Source: Winogradskyella sp. PC-19 (GTDB lineage: Bacteria > Bacteroidota > Bacteroidia > Flavobacteriales > Flavobacteriaceae). From it: DNA of 64,000 nt. This document shows, in pieces, positions 56,203 to 64,000 of the stretch. A model generated the notes under the pieces. The model did not search any database. It saw nothing but the letters and a program-made list of their open reading frames with translations, and was not told the origin of the DNA. Each line of letters begins with the position of its first letter. Positions within the stretch are counted from its first letter, which is position 1. The stretch is from the NCBI RefSeq assembly GCF_002163855.1, contig NZ_CP019332.1, positions 971,145 to 1,035,144 on the forward strand, written 5' to 3'. Both the position numbers and the translations under genes were made by a program.

Positions 56203-56913
56203 CTATTGCTTTTTAAAGAGAACCTTATTGTCATCATGGTCTACTTTTCTAACTAGTTTTCCATTCTTGAAATATTCCCAATTACCAGTTTTTAGATTAA
56301 CTTTAAAGCTCCCAACAGCTTCAAGATTACCATCCAAATCGAAGTATGTTGTTTTGCCGTCTAACTTATCATTTTTATAAAAGGACTCTTGTAAAACTTT
56401 ATTAGACTCAGAATAAATTTTTAGTACTCCATTTTTCATTCCGCCTTTGTATTGTGCTTCTTCAGCTAATACTCCATTAATAAAGAAAACTTTTCGATTA
56501 CCTTCTAACTGACCATTTGGATTGTAGCTTTCTTCAATCATAACAACATCAGAGTTTTTATGAAAAAACAGCCATTGACCGATAAACTTTTTACCATTCA
56601 TGTTACCCTTACTAATGACATTGCCATTAGAAGTCATAAAAGTAACATTTGCCTTATTGTCTTTGAGATTAAAAACTTTTACAGCACTCAAGACACTTTT
56701 CTTTCTTTTGAGTTTATAATACTTAAAAGTATCTATTTCTTTTCCATGATTAAATTTACCTTGATACCGAACTTGGTCAGTATTTGGGTAGTTTTTCTTC
56801 CAAATACCGTGTCTTTTACCATTTTCATCGAACTTATTAACTTCATTCTGAGACGATACCGATGTTAAAGTTATTGTAAAAAAAATAGCCAGAAGTATGT
56901 TTTGTTTAATCAT
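56203..56913 (-). CDS. secreted YwqK/MORN-repeat protein
   Basis: A 236 aa protein starting MIKQNILLAIFFTITLTSVSSQ, a signal peptide, and then about seven MORN-like repeats (for example KRHGIWKK, GNMNGKKFIGQW, GQLEGNRKVFFING, KNGVLKIYSES, KLDGKTTYFDLDG, KTGNWEYFKNG). Annotated by others as toxin-antitoxin YwqK antitoxin, but in Bacteroidota these are exported proteins and no toxin lies here. I chose the ATG at 56913 (signal peptide begins there) over 56943. Confidence 0.8.
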   Translation of the reverse strand: MIKQNILLAIFFTITLTSVSSQNEVNKFDENGKRHGIWKKNYPNTDQVRYQGKFNHGKEIDTFKYYKLKRKKSVLSAVKVFNLKDNKANVTFMTSNGNVISKGNMNGKKFIGQWLFFHKNSDVVMIEESYNPNGQLEGNRKVFFINGVLAEEAQYKGGMKNGVLKIYSESNKVLQESFYKNDKLDGKTTYFDLDGNLEAVGSFKVNLKTGNWEYFKNGKLVRKVDHDDNKVLFKKQ

Positions 56914-56917
56914 TTTA

Positions 56918-56925
56918 TATTTTTG
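56918..56925 (+). promoter_or_regulatory. candidate -7 box of the fasciclin lipoprotein gene
   Basis: TATTTTTG matches TAnnTTTG; the ATG is 46 nt downstream. No clear -33 TTG at the usual spacing. The box lies just outside the divergent YwqK start. Confidence 0.4.
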
Positions 56926-56970
56926 CTGAACAATCATGAACAAGAATTATTAATTTAAAAACTCAAAAAA

Positions 56971-58008
56971 ATGAAAATTATTTCAAAAACTTTCAAGTTA
57001 TTAACAGTATTTTTATTGGTTTTAGGAATTACTGGATGTAGCGACGATGATGACAACACTCCTACAAGAACTACTGTAGTAGACTTAGCTGTCGCAAACG
57101 GATACACATCACTTGCAGCTGCATTACAAGCAACTGATTTAGTAACTACACTTCAATTAGATGGCGCTTACACAGTATTTGCACCTTCAAATGATGCTTT
57201 TACTGATTTATTAAATGCAACAGGATTAGATTTAGCTAATTTATCTACTGCTGAAGAAGAATTAGTTAGACAAATACTATTAAACCATGTAATCATAGGC
57301 ACTGAAGTTCCTTCATCAGCCATTACTGCAACTGGAATATATGCAAATACTGGAGCTGATGCCCCAGGAAATAACAATTTGAGTATATATGCAAGAAACA
57401 ATAACGGAGCTTTTGAAATAAATGGAGGTACAACAACTACTGCTGGTGCAAACGTTGTTTTAGCTGAAGCAAACCAACAAGCTGATAACGGTATTATACA
57501 CGGTATTGATAAGGTATTAGCTTTACCAACTGTAGTCGATATGGCATTAGCTAATCCAGAATTTGGAAGCTTAGTGGCATCATTATTAGAGGCTGATGGT
57601 AGTTCTGCTAATCCAATGTATATAGCTACACTATCAACTGCCAATGGTACAACTCCGGCTCCATTTACAGTATTTGCTCCAACAAATGCAGCATTTCAAG
57701 CATTATTGGACTCTAACATGATGTGGAATACACCTGCAGATATTGATGATGATTTATTAAATGCTGTACTGGCTCATCATGTATTGGCTGCACAAAACGT
57801 ACAGTCTGGTGATTTAAACCAAACAGGTACTACAAGCCCAACAACTTTACAAGGACAAACAATAGACATAACACTACCTGGTACAAATGGCAACATCGCA
57901 GATGTTGTTGATGGTGCCGGAAACGACGCAGGAATTATTGCTGTAGATGTACAAACATCAAACGGTGTAATACACGTTGTAAATGCTGTTTTATTACCAG
58001 CATCTTAA
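56971..58008 (+). CDS. fasciclin (FAS1) domain surface lipoprotein
   Basis: A 345 aa protein with a lipoprotein signal (LTVFLLVLGITGC, Cys23) followed at once by SDDDDN, an acidic run like the export signal that sends Bacteroidota lipoproteins to the cell surface. Two FAS1 domains follow (about 34-178 and 180-344), each with the YTVFAPSNDAF / FTVFAPTNAAF H1 motif and a closing NGVIHVVNAVL or NGIIHGIDKVL H2 motif. FAS1 proteins mediate adhesion. The gene has its own terminator. Confidence 0.9.
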   Translation: MKIISKTFKLLTVFLLVLGITGCSDDDDNTPTRTTVVDLAVANGYTSLAAALQATDLVTTLQLDGAYTVFAPSNDAFTDLLNATGLDLANLSTAEEELVRQILLNHVIIGTEVPSSAITATGIYANTGADAPGNNNLSIYARNNNGAFEINGGTTTTAGANVVLAEANQQADNGIIHGIDKVLALPTVVDMALANPEFGSLVASLLEADGSSANPMYIATLSTANGTTPAPFTVFAPTNAAFQALLDSNMMWNTPADIDDDLLNAVLAHHVLAAQNVQSGDLNQTGTTSPTTLQGQTIDITLPGTNGNIADVVDGAGNDAGIIAVDVQTSNGVIHVVNAVLLPAS

Positions 58009-58062
58009 ATTCGGAAAATCGAGGCTGATTACCTCATTTTTATATTGATTGATTTAGTTAGT

Positions 58063-58090
58063 AAAAGCCTTCCTCCTCGGGAAGGCTTTT
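58063..58090 (+). terminator. intrinsic terminator after the fasciclin gene
   Basis: Perfect 11-bp stem AAAAGCCTTCC (58063-58073) and GGAAGGCTTTT (58080-58090) with loop TCCTCG, ending in a T-rich stretch. Confidence 0.85.
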
Positions 58091-58128
58091 CTTTTGTATT
58101 ATATTTATCTAAACTATTAGTATTACAA

Positions 58129-58566
58129 ATGACAGACTCCAATAAAGAATTAACTACAAAAAAACTTTACAAAACAAAATCTATTACTCTTGCTACCTTT
58201 TTTGGTGGACCATTAGCAGCTGGATATTTAATAGGAGAAAATTTTAAGGCATTAGGCGAAAGAGATAAAGGTCTTAAATCTAAAATAATTGGAGTAATAG
58301 CAACTTTAATACTTTTTACAACAATATTCTCAATACCAGAAAAAGTAATGAGTAAAGTACCTAATTCTATAATCCCCATAATTTACACTGGACTTATTTG
58401 GTTTTATGTAGAATGGTCTCAGGGAGAATTTCTTAAAAAACATGAAGAAAACGATAAGTCTTTCTTTTCTGGTTGGAGGGCAAGTGGAATAGGTTTAATT
58501 TGTCTTTTAATTATTTCTGCTGGTATTTTTAGTTATATCTATATAGATTCTAATAATCCAGCATAA
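58129..58566 (+). CDS. membrane protein, N-terminal part of a split gene
   Basis: 145 aa with three hydrophobic segments (about 25-40, 55-75, 120-140 of the ORF) and the phrase GGPLAAGYLIGENFKALGE. The TTG at 58045 used for the longest frame runs across the fasciclin terminator, so the ATG at 58129 is the sensible start. The same frame continues past the TAA (58564-58566) for 115 more codons, see the next entry. I do not recognise the family by name. Confidence 0.65.
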   Translation: MTDSNKELTTKKLYKTKSITLATFFGGPLAAGYLIGENFKALGERDKGLKSKIIGVIATLILFTTIFSIPEKVMSKVPNSIIPIIYTGLIWFYVEWSQGEFLKKHEENDKSFFSGWRASGIGLICLLIISAGIFSYIYIDSNNPA

Positions 58567-58914
58567 GATATTTATGACACAAAAATTTCTGCATTTTCTA
58601 CTAATGAAGAAGAGTCTCTAGAATTTTATAATAATATTGAAAGAAAAGGAAGAATATCTCTTTTAAAAGAATTAGATAATAAAGTTATACCAGCATGGGA
58701 AGACAATATCAAAATAATAAATGAAATTAAGACTATTGAAGGCTTACCATCTGATTTATTAGAAAATAATAAAATTCTTTTGAAGTATTCGGAATTACGA
58801 CTTGAACTATTTTCACTAACAAGAAAGGCTATTAACGAAGACACAAACAAATACGACTTTAAAATCGGTACATTAAATTCAGAAATAAATAGCACTATAG
58901 GTCAATTGGAATAG
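58567..58914 (+). pseudogene. in-frame continuation of the split gene (C-terminal part)
   Basis: After the TAA at 58564-58566 the frame reads DIYDTKISAFSTNEEESLEF... through RLELFSLTRKAINEDTNKY to a TAG at 58912-58914, 115 codons with protein-like composition (helical, acidic). No in-frame ATG or GTG is present and the only TTG is late, so it cannot easily be translated alone. A terminator follows 12 nt later. A nonsense mutation, read-through of TAA or a sequencing error are all possible. Confidence 0.6.
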
Positions 58915-58926
58915 ATTAATAAAAAT

Positions 58927-58958
58927 AAAAAAGCCACAACAGATGTTGTGGCTTTTTT
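58927..58958. terminator. bidirectional terminator between the split gene and yidC
   Basis: Perfect 14-bp stem AAAAAAGCCACAAC (58927-58940) and GTTGTGGCTTTTTT (58945-58958) with a 4-nt loop. A-run and T-run ends on both strands serve the convergent genes. Confidence 0.85.
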
Positions 58959-58977
58959 ATTTTTATTAAATGGCAAA

Positions 58978-60894
58978 TTACTTTTTCTTATTACGTTGCT
59001 GCATTTGCTTTTGTTGCTCTGCCTGCTCCATCATATCAGCCATTTTTTTCTGGAAACGATTCTGCTTTTTAGGTTTGCTCTTACTAACCTGAATCTTAGC
59101 TAATACTTTTTCTTCATCGATGATGTAGTTTTTAATAACTAACATAATACCAATACTAATTAGGTTAGAGATAAAGTAATATAAACTCAATCCTGAAGCA
59201 TAATTATTAAAGAATACTAACATTAATAGTGGCGAAAAGTATATCATATACTTCATCATTTTACTCATATCTGGCATACCTTCTTGAGTTGGTTGGTTTG
59301 CCATTTGCTGACCTGTTGTCATTTTCATGTAGAAGAAAATGGCAATAGCAGCTAATATTGGAAATAAACTTACATGATCTCCATAAAATGGAATATTAAA
59401 GCCTAAATCTAATACAGAATCATAAGAACTTAAATCATCAGCCCAAAGAAAACTTTTTTGACGTAAATCAAATGCCGTTGGGAAGAACATAAACAAGGCG
59501 TAAAATACTGGTATCTGCATTAAACCTGGTAAACAACCACTCAGCGGACTTGCACCTGCTTTGCTTTGTAGTGCCATTGTTTCTTGCTGTGCTTTTAGCT
59601 TATTGTCTTTATGCTTTGCTCTAATAGCATCTAATTCCGGCTTTAAAATTTTCATTTTTGCTTGAGACAAAAACTGCTTATACTGTACAAAAGATAATAC
59701 AATCTTCACCAAAATAGTCATCACTATAATAGCAATACCATAAGGTAAGAAACCACTTAAAAAGCCAAATAATGGAATAAAAATAGTTTTGTTAATCCAT
59801 CCAAAAATACCCCAACCAAATGGTATACTTTCTTCTAGATTTTTATCGTATTCTTTCAGAACTTTAGCATCTGTTGGACCATAATATAATCCCATTGATG
59901 TGTCAAAATTGCCACCGCTTAAATTTAATGGAAACTTAGATGCGTATAATTTTGTGTAAACAGAATCTACTTCTTCATCTAAAACCAAGTCTTTAGAAGA
60001 CATATTTACCAATTTTAATGGAGAATCTGGAACTAAAATGCTACTAAAAAAGTGTTGTCTATAGGATAACCAAGCGACATCAGAAACCACTTCTTCATCG
60101 TCTTTCATCTGAGCAAGCTTATCTATTTTATCGCCATCGTGTTGGTAAGTTAAGCGTGTATATCTGTTTTCGTAAGTAATACTTTGGTCATGACTGTAAC
60201 CTTTGAGTTTCCAATCTAAGCTCATCTCTTGAGAGCTATTGACTACATTGTCTAAACCTTGAGATTTGATTGACAAATCAATCATATAATCATTAGGCTT
60301 TAACTCATATCTATACTCTAAATATTGAGACTCAGACACCTTTAATTTCATCGAAACAATAGTGTTATCTCCGCTTTTGGTAACACTAGGCTGAAAGTAT
60401 AAACTTTCAGTATTTAAAATACGGTTGTCTGTCGTTGCAAAATTAATATTGAAATTAGTATTACCGTCTTTCACCAAATAAATTGGTTCATCATTATGGT
60501 CAACAAATGGTTTAAGTCTTACTTCCGATAGGTGACCACCTTTGTTATTAAATTTTAATGCCAAAAGCTCAGTCTCTACATCTGTTGTGGCATCTGTAGC
60601 TGATGGTAGTGTTGATGCATACGCAAACGACCCTAACTTATTCTGAAGTGCAACGCGCTGTAAAGAATCAGTTGCAGAAGCATTAGAGTAATCTTCAGAA
60701 GTTGTCACTTTAGTTGTTAAAGCTTGTTCTACTTCTTTTGCCTTCTTGTCAGCTTCAATTTTTTCTGTCTCTGCTTGTTTTTGTGCTTCTAACTCTTCTG
60801 GTGTTGGCTGGTTTTGCCAAAAATACCAAAGCATAATTCCAAAAAGGAGTACAAATCCTATGATTGAGTTAATGTCAAATTTCTTTTCTTCCAT
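58978..60894 (-). CDS. yidC: membrane protein insertase YidC
   Basis: Inserts and folds inner-membrane proteins, alone or with Sec. The 638 aa protein has an N-terminal helix (about 12-28), a large periplasmic beta-sandwich (about 90-360) and a conserved five-helix core (MTILVKIVLSFVQYKQFLSQAKM, GCLPGLMQIPVFYALFMFF). The basic tail (KSKPKKQNRFQKK ... QQRNKKK) is expected to touch the ribosome. It is 92 nt downstream of pyrG. Confidence 0.96.
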   Translation of the reverse strand: MEEKKFDINSIIGFVLLFGIMLWYFWQNQPTPEELEAQKQAETEKIEADKKAKEVEQALTTKVTTSEDYSNASATDSLQRVALQNKLGSFAYASTLPSATDATTDVETELLALKFNNKGGHLSEVRLKPFVDHNDEPIYLVKDGNTNFNINFATTDNRILNTESLYFQPSVTKSGDNTIVSMKLKVSESQYLEYRYELKPNDYMIDLSIKSQGLDNVVNSSQEMSLDWKLKGYSHDQSITYENRYTRLTYQHDGDKIDKLAQMKDDEEVVSDVAWLSYRQHFFSSILVPDSPLKLVNMSSKDLVLDEEVDSVYTKLYASKFPLNLSGGNFDTSMGLYYGPTDAKVLKEYDKNLEESIPFGWGIFGWINKTIFIPLFGFLSGFLPYGIAIIVMTILVKIVLSFVQYKQFLSQAKMKILKPELDAIRAKHKDNKLKAQQETMALQSKAGASPLSGCLPGLMQIPVFYALFMFFPTAFDLRQKSFLWADDLSSYDSVLDLGFNIPFYGDHVSLFPILAAIAIFFYMKMTTGQQMANQPTQEGMPDMSKMMKYMIYFSPLLMLVFFNNYASGLSLYYFISNLISIGIMLVIKNYIIDEEKVLAKIQVSKSKPKKQNRFQKKMADMMEQAEQQKQMQQRNKKK

Positions 60895-60986
60895 ATGTGT
60901 TATGTCGCAAGAGCGACGCTATATTGATTAGTTGTATTGCATAACCCAAAAAGCTATCCAAAAATCTTACTTGTGCCAAACTGACA

Positions 60987-62609
<1,623 letters not shown>

Positions 62610-62623
62610 CTATTAAACGCAGG

Positions 62624-62631
62624 CAAATGTA
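62624..62631 (-). promoter_or_regulatory. candidate -7 box of the pyrG-yidC unit
   Basis: TACATTTG on the minus strand matches TAnnTTTG and is 20 nt before the ATG of pyrG. No TTG at the usual -33 distance. Confidence 0.45.
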
Positions 62632-62739
62632 CGAAATAAAACCACTTATTTGATAATTGTTTTGGGTTTGTTTTGATGAATTAATCGGAGGTAACATACT
62701 TGACTTTATAGATTTTTTCATCTAACTTCGTTTATGTTA

Positions 62740-62758
62740 GACTGAGCTAGTCGAAGTC
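62740..62758 (+). repeat. interspersed hairpin repeat with 4-bp arms
   Basis: Arms GACT and AGTC enclose the 11-nt interior GAGCTAGTCGA. It lies in the gap upstream of pyrG, beside the second TGATAAAAAA hairpin. Confidence 0.7.
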
Positions 62759-62763
62759 ATGTC

Positions 62764-62793
62764 TGATAAAAAATATTAAAAGGATTTTTATCA
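62764..62793. repeat. TGATAAAAAA hairpin repeat, copy 2
   Basis: TGATAAAAAA (62764-62773) and TTTTTATCA (62785-62793) pair around TATTAAAAGGA. It shares with the copy at 44412 the CTTCGTTTA to its left and the GAAAT to its right (here GAAATTTC), so these are two copies of one element, the second carrying a 19-nt hairpin repeat between CTTCGTTTA and TGATAAA. Confidence 0.6.
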
Positions 62794-62816
62794 ACGAAGC
62801 ATCATTTGAAATTTCT

Positions 62817-63305
62817 ATGAAAACACTATTTGAAAATTATATAACCAAAATTAACTTGAATAGATTAATGAAAGACATATTTATTAACGCTCCTATCTCA
62901 GCTTTAATATTTAGTTTATTTATATCTATTCTGACATGGACAAAACCGAATATTAATCAAATATTGATTTTTATATTAGTCTTCGCGATATTAAAATCAT
63001 TCAAAACTCTAAAACATAATTACAGAAATCACTTAGAGAGAATTTTACTTGACTATGAGAATGGAAAAATAATTATTAATCAAATAAGACCATCAATAAA
63101 AAAGACTGAGACAATAATTAATTATAAAGAAATAAGGATATCTGAAATTAGACATATACCTATTTCTTGGTTTTCTTTTGAAAACTATTTTTGGATCTCT
63201 GACAAGTATTCAAAAATTAAAATCTCTACTGCTAGTAATGAAAATAGAGAAATCAATATAAATGAAATTTACTCTGAATTAAAGAACCTTCAACAACGTG
63301 GATAA
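62817..63305 (+). CDS. membrane protein of unknown function, PH-like C-terminus
   Basis: 162 aa: two close hydrophobic helices (about 26-45 and 50-62), then a basic loop and a beta-rich C-terminal part with YENGKIIINQIRPS and NYKEIRISEIRHI, a pattern like small bacterial PH-like domains. The ATG lies 24 nt after the TGATAAAAAA hairpin. The codon use is A/T-rich, like its neighbours. Not recognised by name. Confidence 0.6.
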   Translation: MKTLFENYITKINLNRLMKDIFINAPISALIFSLFISILTWTKPNINQILIFILVFAILKSFKTLKHNYRNHLERILLDYENGKIIINQIRPSIKKTETIINYKEIRISEIRHIPISWFSFENYFWISDKYSKIKISTASNENREININEIYSELKNLQQRG

Positions 63306-63375
63306 TTCATTGCTAGTTTAGTTACTGAAACACTCAGCTAAATTATACTCATAATCATTAAACGAATCTAAAAAA

Positions 63376-63597
63376 TCAAAACTCTCTGCGTATCGTATAA
63401 ATCAACTCCTCTAACCCATTTACTTTGATTTCATACATCTGTTGCATCATATTACCTAGCTTTCCTTTCGGGAAGCCTTTTTGTTTAAACCAGGTATAAT
63501 AAAATTCTGGTATATCCACTAGGTATTGGTCTTTGTACTTACCAAAGGGCATTTTGTATTTAGCGAGTTCTATTAAGGCTTGTTTATTAGGCTGCAT
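63376..63597 (-). CDS. DUF3820 family small protein
   Basis: A 73 aa protein with the DUF3820 core KMPFGKYKDQYLVDIPEFYYTWF (as MPFGKYKDQYLVDIP and YYTWF) followed by KGFPKGKLG. Family members are nuclease-associated in some phages and bacteria, but the function of this one is unknown. Confidence 0.85.
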   Translation of the reverse strand: MQPNKQALIELAKYKMPFGKYKDQYLVDIPEFYYTWFKQKGFPKGKLGNMMQQMYEIKVNGLEELIYTIRREF

Positions 63598-63602
63598 AAA
63601 AA

Positions 63603-63623
63603 ACGCTTCGACAAGCTCAGCGT
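63603..63623 (-). repeat. interspersed hairpin repeat with 5-bp arms
   Basis: On the minus strand, arms ACGCT and AGCGT enclose the 11-nt interior GAGCTTGTCGA. It lies between the DUF922 and DUF3820 genes, downstream of the first. Confidence 0.75.
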
Positions 63624-63651
63624 AATATTTAGTTTTAATTTTTATCTTTTG

Positions 63652-64000
63652 TTATTGAGCTTTAAAATCTTCGAGTTTTTTGAGCTCAGCAACTATATAA
63701 TCGTCCCACTTTTTTTGTTGCACTTTGTCAATGGAGTGATTTGTTTCTTCGTCGTATAAATTCTGCATAAGCGAAGATGCTTTGCTAATTTCCTTATACA
63801 AATTATTAAGTTGACCTCTTAATCGTGATGATGCTTTGAGTTGACTTATCTGCTGTCTAAACTTACGTGCATGTAATTCTGTAATGTCAAAATGCAATTG
63901 TTCATGTCTTAGTATATGTGCATTAGCATCTTCAATTTTGTACCAAGACTCTGTTGGATAAAATATACACTCGACATCTGCTGTAAAACCCGTAATCCTA
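63652..64000 (-). CDS. DUF922-type putative zinc protease, C-terminal part
   Basis: The frame is open to the window edge and enters with codons for TGFTADVECIFYPTESW, so the gene starts outside. HEQLHFDITELHARKFR carries the HEQxH zinc-protease motif of DUF922. A shorter TTG-started frame at 63897 would begin in the middle of this motif and is not the true start. Only about 115 residues are visible. The end is helical, with KKWDDYIVAELKKLEDFKAQ. Confidence 0.75.
   Translation of the reverse strand, partial: RITGFTADVECIFYPTESWYKIEDANAHILRHEQLHFDITELHARKFRQQISQLKASSRLRGQLNNLYKEISKASSLMQNLYDEETNHSIDKVQQKKWDDYIVAELKKLEDFKAQ

Noticed and set aside
56203-56913. YwqK-type toxin-antitoxin system
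   Set aside because: The protein has a signal peptide and MORN repeats and there is no toxin gene beside it; the antitoxin label is a database habit.
57168-57644. 158-codon minus-strand ORF across the fasciclin gene
   Set aside because: It mirrors the codon pattern of the FAS1 domains and is antisense to a confident gene; no motif of its own.

Overview
The window is a contiguous piece of a low-GC chromosome from a member of the Bacteroidota, most likely a marine Flavobacteriaceae. The evidence is the gene content (PorV-type type IX secretion protein, DUF4105/Lnb-like protein, large SecA without a C-terminal zinc motif, MeaB, YwqK/MORN protein, DUF2911, DUF2795), promoters of the TTG-N18/19-TAnnTTTG type, frequent TTG/GTG starts and the absence of Shine-Dalgarno sequences. 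No tRNA, rRNA, insertion sequence, prophage or CRISPR array was seen.

Region 1 (1-6.9 kb) is core envelope biology: kdsD-tatC-AhpD-like-lptB on the + strand, terC-pssA on the - strand, then porV2 and a DUF4105/Lnb-like gene on the + strand. Region 2 (6.9-35.95 kb) is a single-strand polysaccharide locus on the - strand. Read in the direction of transcription it runs Wza, Wzc-type tyrosine kinase, Wzm permease, Wzt ATPase with a C-terminal sugar-recognition domain, acyltransferase, pyruvyltransferase, fourteen likely glycosyltransferases plus a DUF6625-like protein, two methyltransferases, an asparagine-synthetase-like amidotransferase, an O-antigen ligase/polymerase, a GT-C-like membrane protein and finally the initiating phosphoglycosyl transferase. 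The mix of an ABC-2 exporter with Wza/Wzc and a Wzy/WaaL-like protein, with no Wzx flippase, is the most unusual system in the window.

Region 3 (36-48 kb) holds an ABC-F ATPase, a methyltransferase, a lone LolD/MacB-type ATPase, PduO-type cobalamin adenosyltransferase, a DUF2795 protein, SecA, an M23 peptidase, and an operon of ECF sigma factor, putative anti-sigma factor and a strange secreted protein with 15-residue W/E/K repeats. Region 4 (48-64 kb) is mixed: DUF2911, meaB, a sugar epimerase, a GT2, PAP2 phosphatase, MATE transporter, nitronate-monooxygenase-like protein, mnmA, YwqK/MORN protein, a surface fasciclin lipoprotein, a membrane protein gene split by an in-frame stop, yidC-pyrG, two small conserved proteins and the C-terminal end of a DUF922 protein.

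The intergenic spaces of the right half carry short interspersed hairpins. Five share an 11-nt interior (GAGC-NNNN-CGA or close variants) held by arms whose bases differ from copy to copy but remain complementary. A second hairpin family (TGATAAAAAA-ATT-loop) occurs twice.
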